A stretch of DNA of 64,000 bases from positions 1,178,001 to 1,242,000 of the forward strand of contig JAMXDE010000021.1 of NCBI GenBank assembly GCA_026770025.1, given 5' to 3'. A program made the position numbers and the translations under genes. A model generated the notes under the pieces. The model searched no databases. It was given only the letters and a program-made list of their open reading frames with translations, and had not been told where the DNA came from. This document shows, piece after piece, positions 9,701 through 20,800 of this stretch. The first letter of the stretch is position 1; every line of letters begins with the position of its first letter. The DNA is from Craspedostauros australis (Eukaryota > Bacillariophyta > Bacillariophyceae > Mastogloiales > Achnanthaceae).

Positions 9701-12463
9701 ATCCATGAAGAGTCGTTCGCCAACTTGCTTCGCTCGTGGTTGAAGAGTTTTGGTCAGGCCTTTCTGTCTTGCCTTCCCGATTGCGCAATCCTCGCAGGGA
9801 TTGAGCGTTCCTGTGACGTTCCATCCATAGTGTCTCGCCGTTCTGGAGATCGTGTAAGAGTCAACGTGGCCTAGCATCTTATGCAACTTATTCACATCCA
9901 TGGGCTTCTTTGTGTCGAGTCCGATGTTCGCCATCTCTTCGTCTTTGGGGACTGGAACCATGTTCACACCCAACACAAAGCCACTGTGCGTTGCCATGAT
10001 CCGGTCAAACCGGATGCGCTGTCCGTTCTTCTCCAATGCGATGATGACACCTTTGTTACTGATGTCGAACCCATTCTGGAGTGCTTTACCGATGCTGAGG
10101 AGATTCACCCAAAGCTTCGGCACGTACCTCACTCCCTTCAGGATGATGATGGCGCTCTTGCCATCCTTCTGCAACACTTTCATGCGTAAATCTCCGACCT
10201 TGGTGGCACGCAAGAATTTACCGCTTCCGACCTTCACCGAAAAATTAGAGAGGCGCACATTAGTCACGCCCTCATCGTTATTCGTGAGGTGGCATGATGC
10301 ACCTGTGTCGCCCAGCCATGTGTTTGCTTCATGCTGGTCTGGCGCGATGAGCTTGCGGCTGCTGCTGCTCGCCTCGAGGTCCCTGACCACCATGGCCAAG
10401 TCATAGCCTCGAGTAGCCATCGCGATGTGGTCCGCCATCTCCAGTCGGTATTGCGGACTCCCCACACGGGGTCCCTTCTTTGGCAACTCGCGACATTCTA
10501 TTCCGTCGCGTACTTCGGTGTCTTCCCAGTTGTACATCCACATGAGTCGCTGAGCTGACATTTTGCTCATTCTTGCGATCAGGTGATTTGGGAGGAGTGG
10601 GAGTTGCCTTTCTTCGAGTAGCTCATTAATCATCACGAGCTTGCATGACACATCGAACATTCCGTTGATGCCGATTTGCGTGAGCATGTAGTAGAGCTCA
10701 CGAGCGCCCATACACTGTGCTCCTGCATCGATGGTCGCCTTTCTCACGTCGTAGCATAGAAGTGCCACATTGAAGCGCACATCGTTCGCCTCCAATGCGT
10801 TGGATAGGGAGACCCTTAAGGCGTCCTCCACTGATCCGAATCGACCAAGGATCTCGCGACGGCGAGCAATCTCGGCTTCAGTGCTCGGTGGGAAAGTGTC
10901 ATCTCCCCAGAGGGTGCGGATCTTGAATGGATTATACTCGGTGCAATCCGTGCACCATGAGTACATTGCTCCGCGAGTGAGACAGAGTGGGCACCATGCG
11001 TCCATTCTGCTTCCCTCACATGCGCGGTCGATCTCTTCACGCAAGAAGCGATCGATAGGGTTACCAGTGCGAGTCACTGTCGTTCCTCTCCCATGCGCAG
11101 TCGGCGCGTTGTCGAAGTCCATTCCAGGCATCGCGATCTCTTCATTGTCCGCGATGATCTCGTCGATGACGTCGTACTCAATCAGGTCTTCACTCATGAG
11201 CTCAAGGATATCCACCTTGCTGTCATTGGTTGGCGACTCGGCTCTTGCAGCCGGAGAGAACGTTCCCATGAACTCCACGATGTCGTCCTCGTCGTCGCTA
11301 TCGATCATGATCTCGTTATGATCGTTGATTTCGACGAAGTCTCCGTCCGCGATGATGAGCGCCATGTCATCCATCGCGTCGTCGCCATCCATTGCCACAT
11401 TGGCACTTTCTGCGTCTTTCATCGCTGCCTTCAGCTTAAAGCACTGAAGGATCTTGTGCCCTGCCTTTCCGCAGTAGTTGCACTTGCCATCGAACTGCAC
11501 CTTCTTGAGTCCGCCTTTGGCGTTGGCGTGGTGACCTTGTTTCTTGGCACCGCCGCCCCTCTTGTAGTTGTTGCCGCCCTTGGCTGGCGCACGACAGTCC
11601 GCCTTCTTGTGCCCGTAGGCGCCGCAGTTGCGACAGTTTCCCTTGAACTGGCCAACTCCAATCAGTGCGAACTCTTCGCTACCGTTGTTGCCTGCGCGCT
11701 TATAACCATGTTTGAGATGGTGGCGGTCGTAGGTAAGGCTCACAGCTTCGCGGATGTCACCCACAGTCATCTCTCGTTCCTTTCCGTGGAACTTGAGTTC
11801 GAGCAGCTTCACGTCCATCTCGTACTCGCGGCCGAGTGCGTTGAGGACGAGCATGTTGAATTGCTCCACATCGACGATCACCTTCAGGTCGATCAGTCGG
11901 TTTCGAAGGACCTCCATGTCCGTCAGGAAGAGATCCGGATTCTCTCCCTTCTTCAGCCGCATCCCGTTGAGCTCCGCCAGCAACTTTGCCTTCATAGGCG
12001 CAGTGCGCTGCTCATAGATGCGCTCAAGAGCCACCCAAGCTGCACGAGGGTCTCCTCCCCCGTTCAGCATGCTCTTGCATCCCCACACCGCCTCGAAGGC
12101 AACTTTGCCTTCCTTCGAATCATGGCTAATAGCCAAGGTCAGTTCTTCGTAGGCGTACTTCGCCATCGCTTCCTTGTACTCGGCCAGGTCCGCAGCGCTC
12201 GGCTTGGCGCTTGCCTTGCCGCTCGCCTTGGTGCCGGGTTTGAGCTTGGTACCTGCCTCGGTCTTGATGGTTGGGACCAGGCCTTCGGTAACCTCAGAAG
12301 GAGCTTTCACTTCCACCTCAGAGTAGGCCATCAAGAACATGTCTCTGTAACCCTTGCGGTTAGCACGAGAGAGGAACTTGGCCAGCCAGAACTTCCAGTT
12401 CTCCTTCTTGCCGTCGAAGTAGACCACCGGGAGGCGGTCGGTTTTGGCGTTGATGGTACTCAT
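6791..12463 (-). CDS. Element 4 gag-pol polyprotein
   Basis: 1890 residues from the ATG at 12463; the frame is open a further 18 codons, but this start aligns with the MTSFLGKTDR and MSSYLRKND starts of related elements. Order: Gag with FDGKKENWKFWLAKFL near the start; CCHC knuckles (CRNCGAYGHKKADC, CNYCGKAGHKILQC); acidic spacer; CPLC...CTDC module (about 10942-10992); helical domain; protease, here DTGASCH rather than DSGASCH; integrase finger and D,D35E triad; RT with YVDD; RNase H ending in EDNISDGFTK. The RT and RNase H resemble those of Elements 1 and 2 closely, while Gag and spacer are much more divergent, marking a separate subfamily. Nothing in the frame looks damaged, so the element may still be competent. 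Confidence 0.95.
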   Translation of the reverse strand: MSTINAKTDRLPVVYFDGKKENWKFWLAKFLSRANRKGYRDMFLMAYSEVEVKAPSEVTEGLVPTIKTEAGTKLKPGTKASGKASAKPSAADLAEYKEAMAKYAYEELTLAISHDSKEGKVAFEAVWGCKSMLNGGGDPRAAWVALERIYEQRTAPMKAKLLAELNGMRLKKGENPDLFLTDMEVLRNRLIDLKVIVDVEQFNMLVLNALGREYEMDVKLLELKFHGKEREMTVGDIREAVSLTYDRHHLKHGYKRAGNNGSEEFALIGVGQFKGNCRNCGAYGHKKADCRAPAKGGNNYKRGGGAKKQGHHANAKGGLKKVQFDGKCNYCGKAGHKILQCFKLKAAMKDAESANVAMDGDDAMDDMALIIADGDFVEINDHNEIMIDSDDEDDIVEFMGTFSPAARAESPTNDSKVDILELMSEDLIEYDVIDEIIADNEEIAMPGMDFDNAPTAHGRGTTVTRTGNPIDRFLREEIDRACEGSRMDAWCPLCLTRGAMYSWCTDCTEYNPFKIRTLWGDDTFPPSTEAEIARRREILGRFGSVEDALRVSLSNALEANDVRFNVALLCYDVRKATIDAGAQCMGARELYYMLTQIGINGMFDVSCKLVMINELLEERQLPLLPNHLIARMSKMSAQRLMWMYNWEDTEVRDGIECRELPKKGPRVGSPQYRLEMADHIAMATRGYDLAMVVRDLEASSSSRKLIAPDQHEANTWLGDTGASCHLTNNDEGVTNVRLSNFSVKVGSGKFLRATKVGDLRMKVLQKDGKSAIIILKGVRYVPKLWVNLLSIGKALQNGFDISNKGVIIALEKNGQRIRFDRIMATHSGFVLGVNMVPVPKDEEMANIGLDTKKPMDVNKLHKMLGHVDSYTISRTARHYGWNVTGTLNPCEDCAIGKARQKGLTKTLQPRAKQVGERLFMDTSSVQATSFGHGKYWLLVIDDYSDHCWSYFVKEKGEVGSKLMSLLKWLLGNQQVTVKNIRCDNAGENYSAEKLLLKAGFAPTFEYTAASTPQQNGRVERKFAVLYGKVRSMLNQAHLPRQLRGKLWAEAARNATQIENIIETKSREPACLLLNGQIPTYAQGLRVFGEIGMVFIGSRTIKAKLDDRSKPAMFVGYGQSHASGVYRMMNLATTRVLIARDVTWMNQSYGQFKGIENANRTQWVDLEDDDFDAGAALRNTKVTWERDTGIARKAKAASADKSRESGIDHDDTEDHTREQDELLPAQGDEPSDEEYDDESGRDEDRVTRRQVAEGKHLEYSPIRPVARMSRMLRDLAPHNNPPGYESDSESGSGNDEPAEVAETTPATAEERDFHSNISMFNRDVASMMIDTTQGRMRLDDFITASQRVEREKWDEMSEHAYTTMMLDPTTFEECWDHADPAKRRKWREAINKEFYDMTRRGVWQKIKKNEMPRDRRCVKTKWVFKEKRNGVFRARLVACGYSQIAGVDFSAHHAPVIHDATYRVMLTMKMLLKTDSIIIDFETAFLHGELEEEIYMQCPKGMEHEPDECLLLKKTIYGLVQSARQWNKKLVDILIKLDFRQSKVDPCLLIRNREGNLVLIGTYVDDCLCIGSTRDLKQLVKDIKRERFGIKIENGLEDYLSCRIEFNKNETNCWVNQPHIIKNITDTFKSDVMKLQRYGTPGTPGQGIQRNSEAPKVDKDRHSRYRSGVGMLLYLVKHSRPDIANAVRELTKVLDGPTAAAYKEMLRVMKFVSDTRDYGLRMEPNPLRNNEWKIVVYTDSEFAGDKDNRISVGGHLVLLQGVPIIWRSKAQRSVTLSSTEAEYVALSEAGKEIRFLTQLMEDIGLKMQRPADVMVDNVGAIFIATNPSTSARTRHIDVRNHFIRELIANKEARARFVKSEDNISDGFTKNTKKEIYDRHKGSIIQPRSALD

Positions 12464-12535
12464 GATGATGATGGTGGATGATGGCTTGATGGTGCGGGGT
12501 GAAATGTAGGATTTCAATCTAAACGTTTCGAAACG

Positions 12536-13328
12536 TGTTGGAAATCCGGGGTGGTGTTAGTAGTAGGAGACTAATCGTTATTAGAATCTACTCTTTCGAA
12601 CTGTGAGCTCTTCATTGCTCTTTCATCTTGATGATCGATCTCCTGCTGCAATCCTCATGGTTGCATCTGCTCATCTACCATGCATTCATCTTGCAAGGTT
12701 GCCCATCTCGTGAATTCACCCTGTCTTTCCTCTGATAGATTCATCATCGTAGACATGGTTGATTCACAGGCATCACCGATTCGATTCACTCGGTCGGATC
12801 GTCATCTTCGTGTTTTTCACAAAACACAAGAGACACAACTGTTCTCACGGTTGAACCGTTGTTCTCACGATTTCTCACACGATGTCTCGTGTTGAGGCAG
12901 CCATCCCTTATCACATGCATTTCGCTGGTTCGTCACCAGCTTCATCCATTATCACCGGAGGGTTCTCTCACGGTCCTTTTTGTACTTCGTGGTAATGGAA
13001 CATTTCCACTCCTCGGTTCTTTGTTCGTCATTACTTGAGGGCTGTATTCGCTTGTACCTGATTATGGTCACGAATGCATCATTGCGGCCCCGTGTGATAT
13101 GCAACCGTGTGTTGGATGATTGCATTACCCTTCACAGTCATCATCATCCGATCCACACTTGTCATTCACCATTTGTCTCATGGTACCATTCGCCCTGTCA
13201 TGTACCTCACATTTTGGTGTTCACAATGTCACAGTGGGAGGTGCGGTAATATAGTGTTTCATGGCACTTGTCATCTCACTCTTGGGAGGTGCGGCAATCA
13301 CGTGTTTCATGACACCCGATTCCTGACA
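12536..13328 (-). repeat. Element 4 5' LTR
   Basis: 793 bp partner of 5960-6752; followed on the coding strand by CGTTTCGAAACG and a leader of about 60 bp before the start codon. Confidence 0.94.
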
Positions 13329-16300
13329 TGAATTGCCCGTATGACTGATTCATCCATGTCACGTCTCTCGTGATTAGGATCTTGGTTGTTGCGAGATTCA
13401 GCATTCGATATACTCTCTTTGCGTGCGATTGGCCGTAGCCGACGAACATGGCTGGTCTGGATCTATCGTCCAGCTTAGCCTTTATCGTACGACCGCCGAT
13501 GTATACCATGCCTATTTCTCCGAATTTTCGTAATCCATCCACGAATGTTGGGATGCGGTTGTTGAAGAGAACACATGCTGGTTCTCTTGTCTTTGTCTCG
13601 ATAATGTTTTCGAGCTGAGTCGCGGTTCGGACTGCCTCCGCCCATAATTTTCCACGCACTGTTCTTGGTAGATGTGTTTGATTGAGCATGGAGCGGACTT
13701 TCCCGTACAGCGTCGCGAATTTTCTTTCTACGCGACCGTTCTGTTGGGGAGTGGAAGCGGCAGTGAATTCGAACGTTGGACCGAACCCTGCGTTGAGAAG
13801 CTGTTTCTCCGCGGCATAATTCTCTCCCGCGTTGTCACATCTGATATTTTTCACATGTGCCTGTTGATTGGAGTGAAGCCATCGGAGGAGCGTGATCAGC
13901 TTTTCTCCGACTTCACTTTTCTCTTTCAAAAAGTAACTCCAGCAGTAATCACTGTAATCATCGATGACAAGGAGCCAATATTTTCCTTGTCCGTAGCTGT
14001 GCGTTTGAACACTCGATGTGTCAATGAACAACCGCTCACCAATTTCTTCTGCTCGGCGCTGCAGGCGTTTTGTCATTGACTTCTGCTTCTGTTTTCCAAT
14101 TGCGCAGTCAATGCATGCATGCAACTTGCCTGTGACATTCCAACCGTATCGTCCCGCTGTGCGAGAGATCGTGTAAGTGTCAACATGGCCTAACATTTTA
14201 TGAATTTGGTTGATGTCCACCGCGGACCTGATGGACACGCCGACATTGGCTTGGTCTTCGTGGGGAGGGGCACTGATCATGTTCACTCCACTCACGAAAC
14301 CGCTATGGGTTGCCATGAGTCTGTCGAACGTGATGCGTTGCCCGCGCTTCTCCAAGCTCATCACGACACCTTGGTTACTGATGTCGAAGCCGTTCTCGAG
14401 AGCTTTGTTGATGCTCAAGAGGTTCACCCACAGGTTGGGCACGAACTTCACTTGCTTGAGCACGATGGTAGCTTGGTTCCCGTTCTTCTGCATCACGACC
14501 ATGCGTTTATCGCCAACCTTTGTTGCCTTGAGGTATCGGCCGCTGCCGATCTTGATGGAGTGGTTGGCCACTCGCACGTTAATCATTCCCTCTTCGCTGT
14601 TGGTGAGGTGACATGAGGCACCGGAATCACCCAGCCAAGTGTTTGCTTCGTGGTGGTCGGGGGTGATGGTGTGGCGGAGTGCGCTTGCATCGTCGAGGTC
14701 ACTGATCACCATGGCCATGTCTGGTTGAGCGTCTTGAGGGTCGCCGATCACCATGGCCATGTCTGGTTGAGCATCGGCCGCTCGGTAGATGGGGAGCTGG
14801 TTGAACTCCTCTGGGTCTCGGACTCCTTGGTCACTTGGATGATGCATCCACATCAGCATCTCTGCGGCATGCTGAACCAGGCTGTCGATGAGCCCTCTGT
14901 GGATGGGTGGCAAGTTGAGTTCCTCAAGTCTTGCGTTGATGTGTTGCACGGCTTGCACCAATTGCATTGGCGTGAACACGTCGATGCGATGCATCATGTA
15001 GTAGAGCGTGCGAGGGTTCAGGCTTTCTCCTCCTCCTTCGGTGTACGCGTGCGCCGCGTCGCAGCACAGTAGGGCGAGCTCAGAGCGTACTTCGTCAGCA
15101 ACCATCATGTTGCTGAGAGAGTATCTCATCGCGACATGCAAAGGTCCTGCAGTCCAGAGCTTCTGGCGGCGCGTCATGATGTCTTGAATCGTTGTTGGCG
15201 CCGCCCTTGCAGGGGGATTTGCCAGTTGGATGAGGAACGGCGAGTTACGGCAGGTCTTGCACATGGCGTAGAGAGGGCCGCGCTGAAAGCACAGCGGGCA
15301 CCATCCTGCGGTGCTTCCTCCGTTGCGGGACGACTCTTCGATCATTCGATCGACCAGAGTCCTTGGTTCGGTTCGAGAGTAGATGGTGGAGGTGACACGA
15401 TGGTCGACTCCAGGCATCGCTACTTCATTCTCCATGATGTCTCCGACGTTGAGGGGTTCATCCTCGTAGACGATCCCTTCGAAGAGATTGTCTTCGTCGG
15501 CGTAGTCGTCTTCATCGCTTGATGGGAATTGCTCGCGGTTGATTGTCTCAACTGCAGCAACTGGGGGCCCGTAGTATCCGTACACACTTGGGGTGTGGGC
15601 CTCTCGTTCCTCTTCAGAGTACTCGTCCTCTTCTTCGATGTCAAGTCCGATCATGTCTTCGTCGGTGGTTGCGAGGGCCATGTCGTTGATGGACGACTCG
15701 TAGTGCGCCATGTTGGAGGTGTTGATTATTTGGTTTTTCTTGATGTTCGTGATTTCGTCGATTGTCACGATTCTTGGGTTGGTCACATTTTTGACCTCAA
15801 CGGGGTCGTTTTCGAGCTCATCGGTGGGGAAACACATCAATTCGTCGTTGTTGACCGACTTGTCTTCGTCGGGTAACCACATTGATTCGTCGGTCATCAC
15901 GAGACCGATTTCGTCTTCTTCGTCGTCAGCGGACATCCACATGGGTTCATCTACCACGACGAACGCGGCGTTGTCTGCCGCGGCGTCTTCGGGTAGCCAC
16001 ATCGGTTCTTCGACCATCACGAGGGCGACGTCGTCTGTTCCGTCCATGCCGTCGGTGGCCACGTTGGCGGCGTCGGCTGCTCTCATCGCTGCCTTCAACT
16101 TGAAGCACTCGAGGATCTTGTGTCCCTTCTTACCGCAGTACTTGCAGTTTCCGTTGAACTTGGCCTTGTCCTCAGTATCACTTCTCTTGTTCTTCTTCGA
16201 GGGCTTGCCTCCTTTGTTCTTAGGCGCAGAGCGGCAGTCAGCCTTCTTGTGCCCGTAGGCGCCACAGTTGCGGCAGTGGCCCTTGAACCCACCTGTGGCG

Positions 16301-17079
16301 GCGAGTGCCATTTCTTCCTTGCTATGGTTCTCGCGCTTACTACCACCTTGCTTGATGTGACGTGCGTTGTAGGTTGCGCTCACTGCTTCGCGGATGTCTT
16401 CGATAGTCATCTGCTTTTCGATGTTCTCGAACTTGAGCTCGATGAGCTTCACATCCATTTCGTAGTCCCTTCCGAGAGCGTTGAGCACGAGCATGTGGTA
16501 CTGCTCCATGTCCATGTTAACTCCCGCGTGCTTGAGACGGTTACGGATCACCTCCATTTCGGTGAGGAAGGTATCCGGGTGTTCGCCTTTCTTCAATCGC
16601 ATCCTGTTGAGTTGAGCCAACAACTTTGCCTTCATTGACGCAGTGCGTTGCTCGTAGATGCGCTCAAGAGCCTTCCACGCCTTGCGAGGGTCTCCTCCCT
16701 CGTAGATGTTGCTCTCGCATCCCAACACAGCCATGAAGGCGACATCGCCTTCGGTGGTTTCATGGTTGATTGCCATGGTCAGTTCTTCAAACGCGTACTT
16801 GGCCAGAGCCATCTTGTACTCCGCCTTCTCCTCGGGAGACATGGCAGATAACTTCGAGGCCTTAAGCTTCTTCTCTTCGCCTCCCACGATGGAGGCGAGA
16901 GGAGAGGGGTCAAAAGCCTCGGTCTTCACAATCACTTCACCCAAGTCCTTGAGATACAAGTCTCCGTAACCCTTGCGGTTGGCGCGGGCGAGGAACTTCG
17001 CACTCCAAGCTTTCCAGGAGGATCGCTTGCCGTCGAACATGATCATGTAACGATCGGTCTTACCGAGGAAGGACGTCAT
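13329..17079 (-). CDS. Element 2 gag-pol, 5' segment (Gag, spacer, protease, integrase)
   Basis: Begins at the ATG at 17079; together with 3711-5953 it forms an uninterrupted 1997-residue polyprotein. Gag with an UBN2-like fold spans about residues 1-230. CCHC knuckles lie at 269-282 and 312-325. An acidic spacer repeats a motif like ALVMVEEPMWLPED (about 351-418). A CX2CX9CX2C module lies at 594-610, and a helical region at 640-750. A 14-residue tandem repeat (AQPDMAMVI) lies at about 770-795. The protease motif DSGASCH is at about 818. The integrase finger spans 960-992, with catalytic D1020, D1082 and E1118 (35-residue D-E spacing). The frame then runs into Element 4's LTR; codons below 13329 are not part of this gene. 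Nearly identical to the truncated Element 3 protein at 25334-29513. Confidence 0.92.
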
Positions 17080-17158
17080 GGTGATGATGGTGAGAGTCGT
17101 TTGTTGCTGTGTTGGTGATGATGGAAACGTAGGATTTCAATCGTAACGTTTCGAAACG

Positions 17159-17840
17159 TGTTGGAAATCCGGGGTTAGTGTTAGTAAGAACTAATTCGTT
17201 GTTAGATCGTACTATTCAGAACTGTGAGCTCATTCTCTTCAGCTCCTTTGCCTTTCGTTTCTCATGTAGCATCTCTTGCAGCATCATCTCGTTATACTGT
17301 TGCATTCATGCATCATCATCATCATGGATCATCACTTGCATGCATAAGGCCTCATCCGCAGGCATCCTTGTCATGCACATCGTCGTGCATATCTGAAGGC
17401 ATTCCTGCCTTGCGACTCGTCGTGCATATCCTTATTCTACATTCCCTGCGGTACGATTCCACAGTCTTGCGTTTCGCTCTTGATCTCCTGACACCAAACT
17501 TTACGATTGGTGTCATGATTGATGTCATGTTTGATGCCCTTTCTGAGTTGTTCTAGTCCGTGGCTGACACGTGCCATGATCTCCAGATGGGGTGATCATC
17601 AATGTGTCGGTCATCATCTTCCTTCACATGGTTTAGATGTCGTGGCCTTTTCTTGATTCATAGAGGACAGGCTTGTTTGCTTGGTAAGACTGGGGTCATT
17701 CCCGTGTGATTCGTGTCGTGGGTGGAATGGACAATATTCAATGGTGTGACGAATAATATCCAAAGGTGTGACAAATAATGTTGGGAGTTGCGGCAATCAT
17801 GGGTATCTTTCCGACAGAGTCGTACCCTCGATTCCTGACA
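17159..17840 (-). repeat. Element 2 5' LTR
   Basis: 682 bp partner of 2955-3635. On the coding strand it is followed by CGTTTCGAAACG, the same palindromic post-LTR sequence as in Elements 1, 3, 4 and 6. Second GTGGTG duplication copy at 17841-17846. Confidence 0.92.
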
Positions 17841-17846
17841 GTGGTG

Positions 17847-20800
17847 GGAACCAAGGGCGGGCCCACTGAGAGTGGAGACCCACGCAAGGCGTGGAAGGCC
17901 CTTGAACGCATCTACGAGCAACGCACTGCGCCTATGAAGGCAAAGTTGTTGGCTCAACTCAACGGGATGCGATTGAAGAAAGGTGAGCACCCAGACACGT
18001 TCCTAACTGAGATGGAAGTGCTGCGTAATCGCCTCGGTAGTACTGGCATCAAGATGGATATGCAACAGTACCACATGCTCGTACTCAACGCCCTCGGAAG
18101 GGAATACGAGACGGACGTCAAGCTCTTGGAGCTCAAGTTCGACGGTATGGAGGACACCATGACCCTCGAAGACATCCGCGAAGCTGTCAGTGCCACCTAC
18201 GACGGCCGACACCTCAAGCTCGGCGGCAACAGACGTGAGAGCAACAGGGAAGAGACTGCATTCGCTGCAGTAGGAGGCTTCAAAGGTCACTGCCGCAACT
18301 GTGGTGCCTACGGCCACAAGAAAGCAGACTGCCGCTCCGCCCCCAAGAAAGACAACGGCAAGAACAAGAAGAGTGGCCAAGGAGTCAACAACAGCAAGCC
18401 CAAGTTCAATGGGGAGTGTAAGTACTGCGGTAAGAAGGGACACAAGATCCTACAGTGCTTCAAGCTGAAGGCAGCCATGAAAGAGGCAGACTCGGCTAAT
18501 GTGGCAACTGATGGGATGGAAGGAAATAACGACGTAGCTCTTGTGATGACCGACGAATTAATTTGTGTGCCCACCTCGGGAAACACGAACGAATTGGAAA
18601 ATGTGACCAACTTGTCTGTGAACACAGGCGAGGCGAAAACACGCGACAACGACAGCAACTACCAAGTTGACTCCAAGGTAATGGAGGACGTCGCCTTTGC
18701 AGCCATCGTCGAACAGACTGACACATCTCCCATTCTTTCTTTGAGACCACACAACGTCAACAACAAGATGAGCAACTCCAACCAAGGACAAGAATCCTAC
18801 TACGACGCAAGCCTCACCAACGAAGGGGCCACCGACACCGAGGACGTGGATGACGACATGGGCAATGCCAACCGAGGAGAAGCGGGACGTCGTCCTATCT
18901 TCAACTTCGCCCCAGAGCTCTCTCGTGTGGACCGCATGATCGGGAACTCGACAGGGCTTACCACCAACACGGCCTGGTGCCCTCTGTGCCTCAAGCGAGG
19001 ACCACTCTACGCATGGTGCGTGGAATGTCCCCAAGTTCCTTTCTTCATCCAGCTCCACAATGAGCCGAGTGGCCATGTGCCAACCAACGATGAAGAGCGC
19101 GCGGAACGACGCACCAGACTCGAAAGAGCTGGCTCCCTCCGCGACGCTGTGCGAGCATCGTTGAGCAACGTGCTCCGAGCCAATGATGTGCGAAACGAAC
19201 TCGCCCTGTTGTGCTACGACGCTGTAGCAACTCACAGTGGGGATCGCCTTCCACTGATCGAGGCGCGCACGGTGTACTTCAAGCTACACGAGATCGGGAT
19301 GATCACCACATTGAGTGTGTGTCGCAACCCGTGCAACATCAACAACAGTCTGGAATCTCGTCGCTTCGACCCCCTCCCCAGCGATCTGATTACACGCATG
19401 ACCCACCATGCCGCGAACTCCATCAGGTGGACCCATCACCAAAGTGACTGCGGAGTCAGACTCCCAAAGCCAGAGCACTGGGTGCTGCCAATCTACTCTG
19501 AACGCGAAGAGCAACACGAAGTGGCAATGGTGGTCGGCAACACCGACAACGTCAGCGCAAGGCGCTCCTCCGTCGCACCGGACAACTACGAGACCAACAC
19601 CTGGTTGGGCGATTCTGGCGCGTCGTGCCATCTCACCAACAACGATGAAGGGATGACCAACGTTCGCGTCTCTGATCAAAATGTGAAGATCGGGAGCGGG
19701 CGCTACCTCAAGGTCACCAAGGTGGGCGACAAGCGCATGACCGTCATGCAAAGGAACGGAAGGAAGTACAACGTGGTGCTCAAGTCGGTGAAGTACGTGC
19801 CCAAGCTTTGGATTAATCTACTGAGCATCAACAAGGCTCTCGAGAGCGGATTCAATATCAGCAACCTCGGCGTCATCATGACTCTGAAGAAAGGCAAGGC
19901 CCGCATCAGCTTTGATCGCATCATGGCGACTCATAGCGGCTTCGTCTGCGGAGTGACCATGGTGAACAACGCCAAGACCGACGACCAAGCTCATGTTGGT
20001 GTGTCAACCGACGCACCAGTCGACATCAACACAATCCATAAAAAGTTAGGCCACGTTGACGCGTACACCATCTCTCGAACAGCAGGGAGGTACGGCTGGA
20101 ACGTGACAGGAAAACTGAACGTGTGTGTTGACTGCGCGATTGGGAAATCGCGACAGAGATCGATGTCGAAATCGACTCAACAACGAGCGAAAGGAGTCGG
20201 GGATCGATTGTTCATGGACACATCAAGCGTTCAGACACACAGCCTGGGAAGGGGCAAATACTGGCTTCTTGTGATCGACGATTACAGTGACTACTGCTGG
20301 AGTTACTTCATCACAGAGAAAAGCGACGTGGGGTCGAAGATGCTTTTGTTGTTCCAATGGCTCCAGGCGAATCAGCGAGTAACGGTTCAAAATGTCAGAT
20401 GTGACAACGCAGGAGAGAATCGTTCGGCAGAGAAACTCTTACTTAACAAGGGATTCGCCCCAACCTTCGAGTACACTGCAGCATCCACCCCGCAACAGAA
20501 TGGTCGCGTCGAAAGGAAATTCGCGACACTCTACGGCAAAGTACGCGCCATGCTGAACCAAACCCATCTACCAAAAACAACGCGAGGCAAACTGTGGGCA
20601 GAGGCTGCTCACACAGCTACGCAGCTGGAGAACATCATTGGCACGAAGTCAAGGGAACCAGCGTGTATACTGTTAAACGGAAAAATCCCGAAGTATGCAA
20701 ATGATCTGCGTGTGTTCGGTGAGATGGGGATGGTACACATCGGTGGACAGGCTATCAAGGCCAAGCTAGACGACCGCTCCAAACCTGCCATGTTCGTGGG

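Larger units (their letters stand above)
5960..13328 (-). mobile_element. Element 4: complete, very young Copia retrotransposon (family A) inserted in Element 2
   Basis: LTRs of 793 bp at 5960-6752 and 12536-13328; every stretch I compared was identical, including the chance reading frames inside them. TGAATT lies on both sides (5954-5959 and 13329-13334). The undisturbed site is visible in Element 3 (reverse complement of about 29075-29095), confirming a 6-bp duplication. Length 7369 bp, with one polyprotein frame and all Copia domains. The polypurine tract (CCCTTCCATTG on the plus strand) abuts 6752. This is the most recent insertion of the left-hand nest. Confidence 0.95.
2955..17840 (-). 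mobile_element. Element 2: full-length Copia retrotransposon (family A) inserted in Element 1 gag, itself split
   Basis: LTRs of 681-682 bp at 2955-3635 (3' LTR) and 17159-17840 (5' LTR); on the plus strand they read TGTTGGAAATCC...GATTCCTGACA. I saw four or five differences between them, including a small indel in a CAT repeat. GTGGTG flanks both ends (2949-2954 and 17841-17846), a 6-bp target duplication inside Element 1's Gag. The polypurine tract (CCCTTCCATTG on the plus strand) abuts the low-coordinate LTR. Element 4 sits inside it at 5960-13328. Without that insert it is about 7.5 kb with an intact polyprotein frame. Confidence 0.93.

Noticed and set aside
11093-12481. 462-codon open frame on the plus strand opposite Element 4 gag
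   Set aside because: Antisense shadow of an intact gag-pol. The composition (Val/His/Leu-rich) is that of reversed Gag codons, and no motif or start context is convincing. The same applies to long antisense frames at 3877-4596, 5398-6030, 8093-8599, 18558-19235, 27341-27763, 31271-32020, 48856-50319 and 52672-53685.
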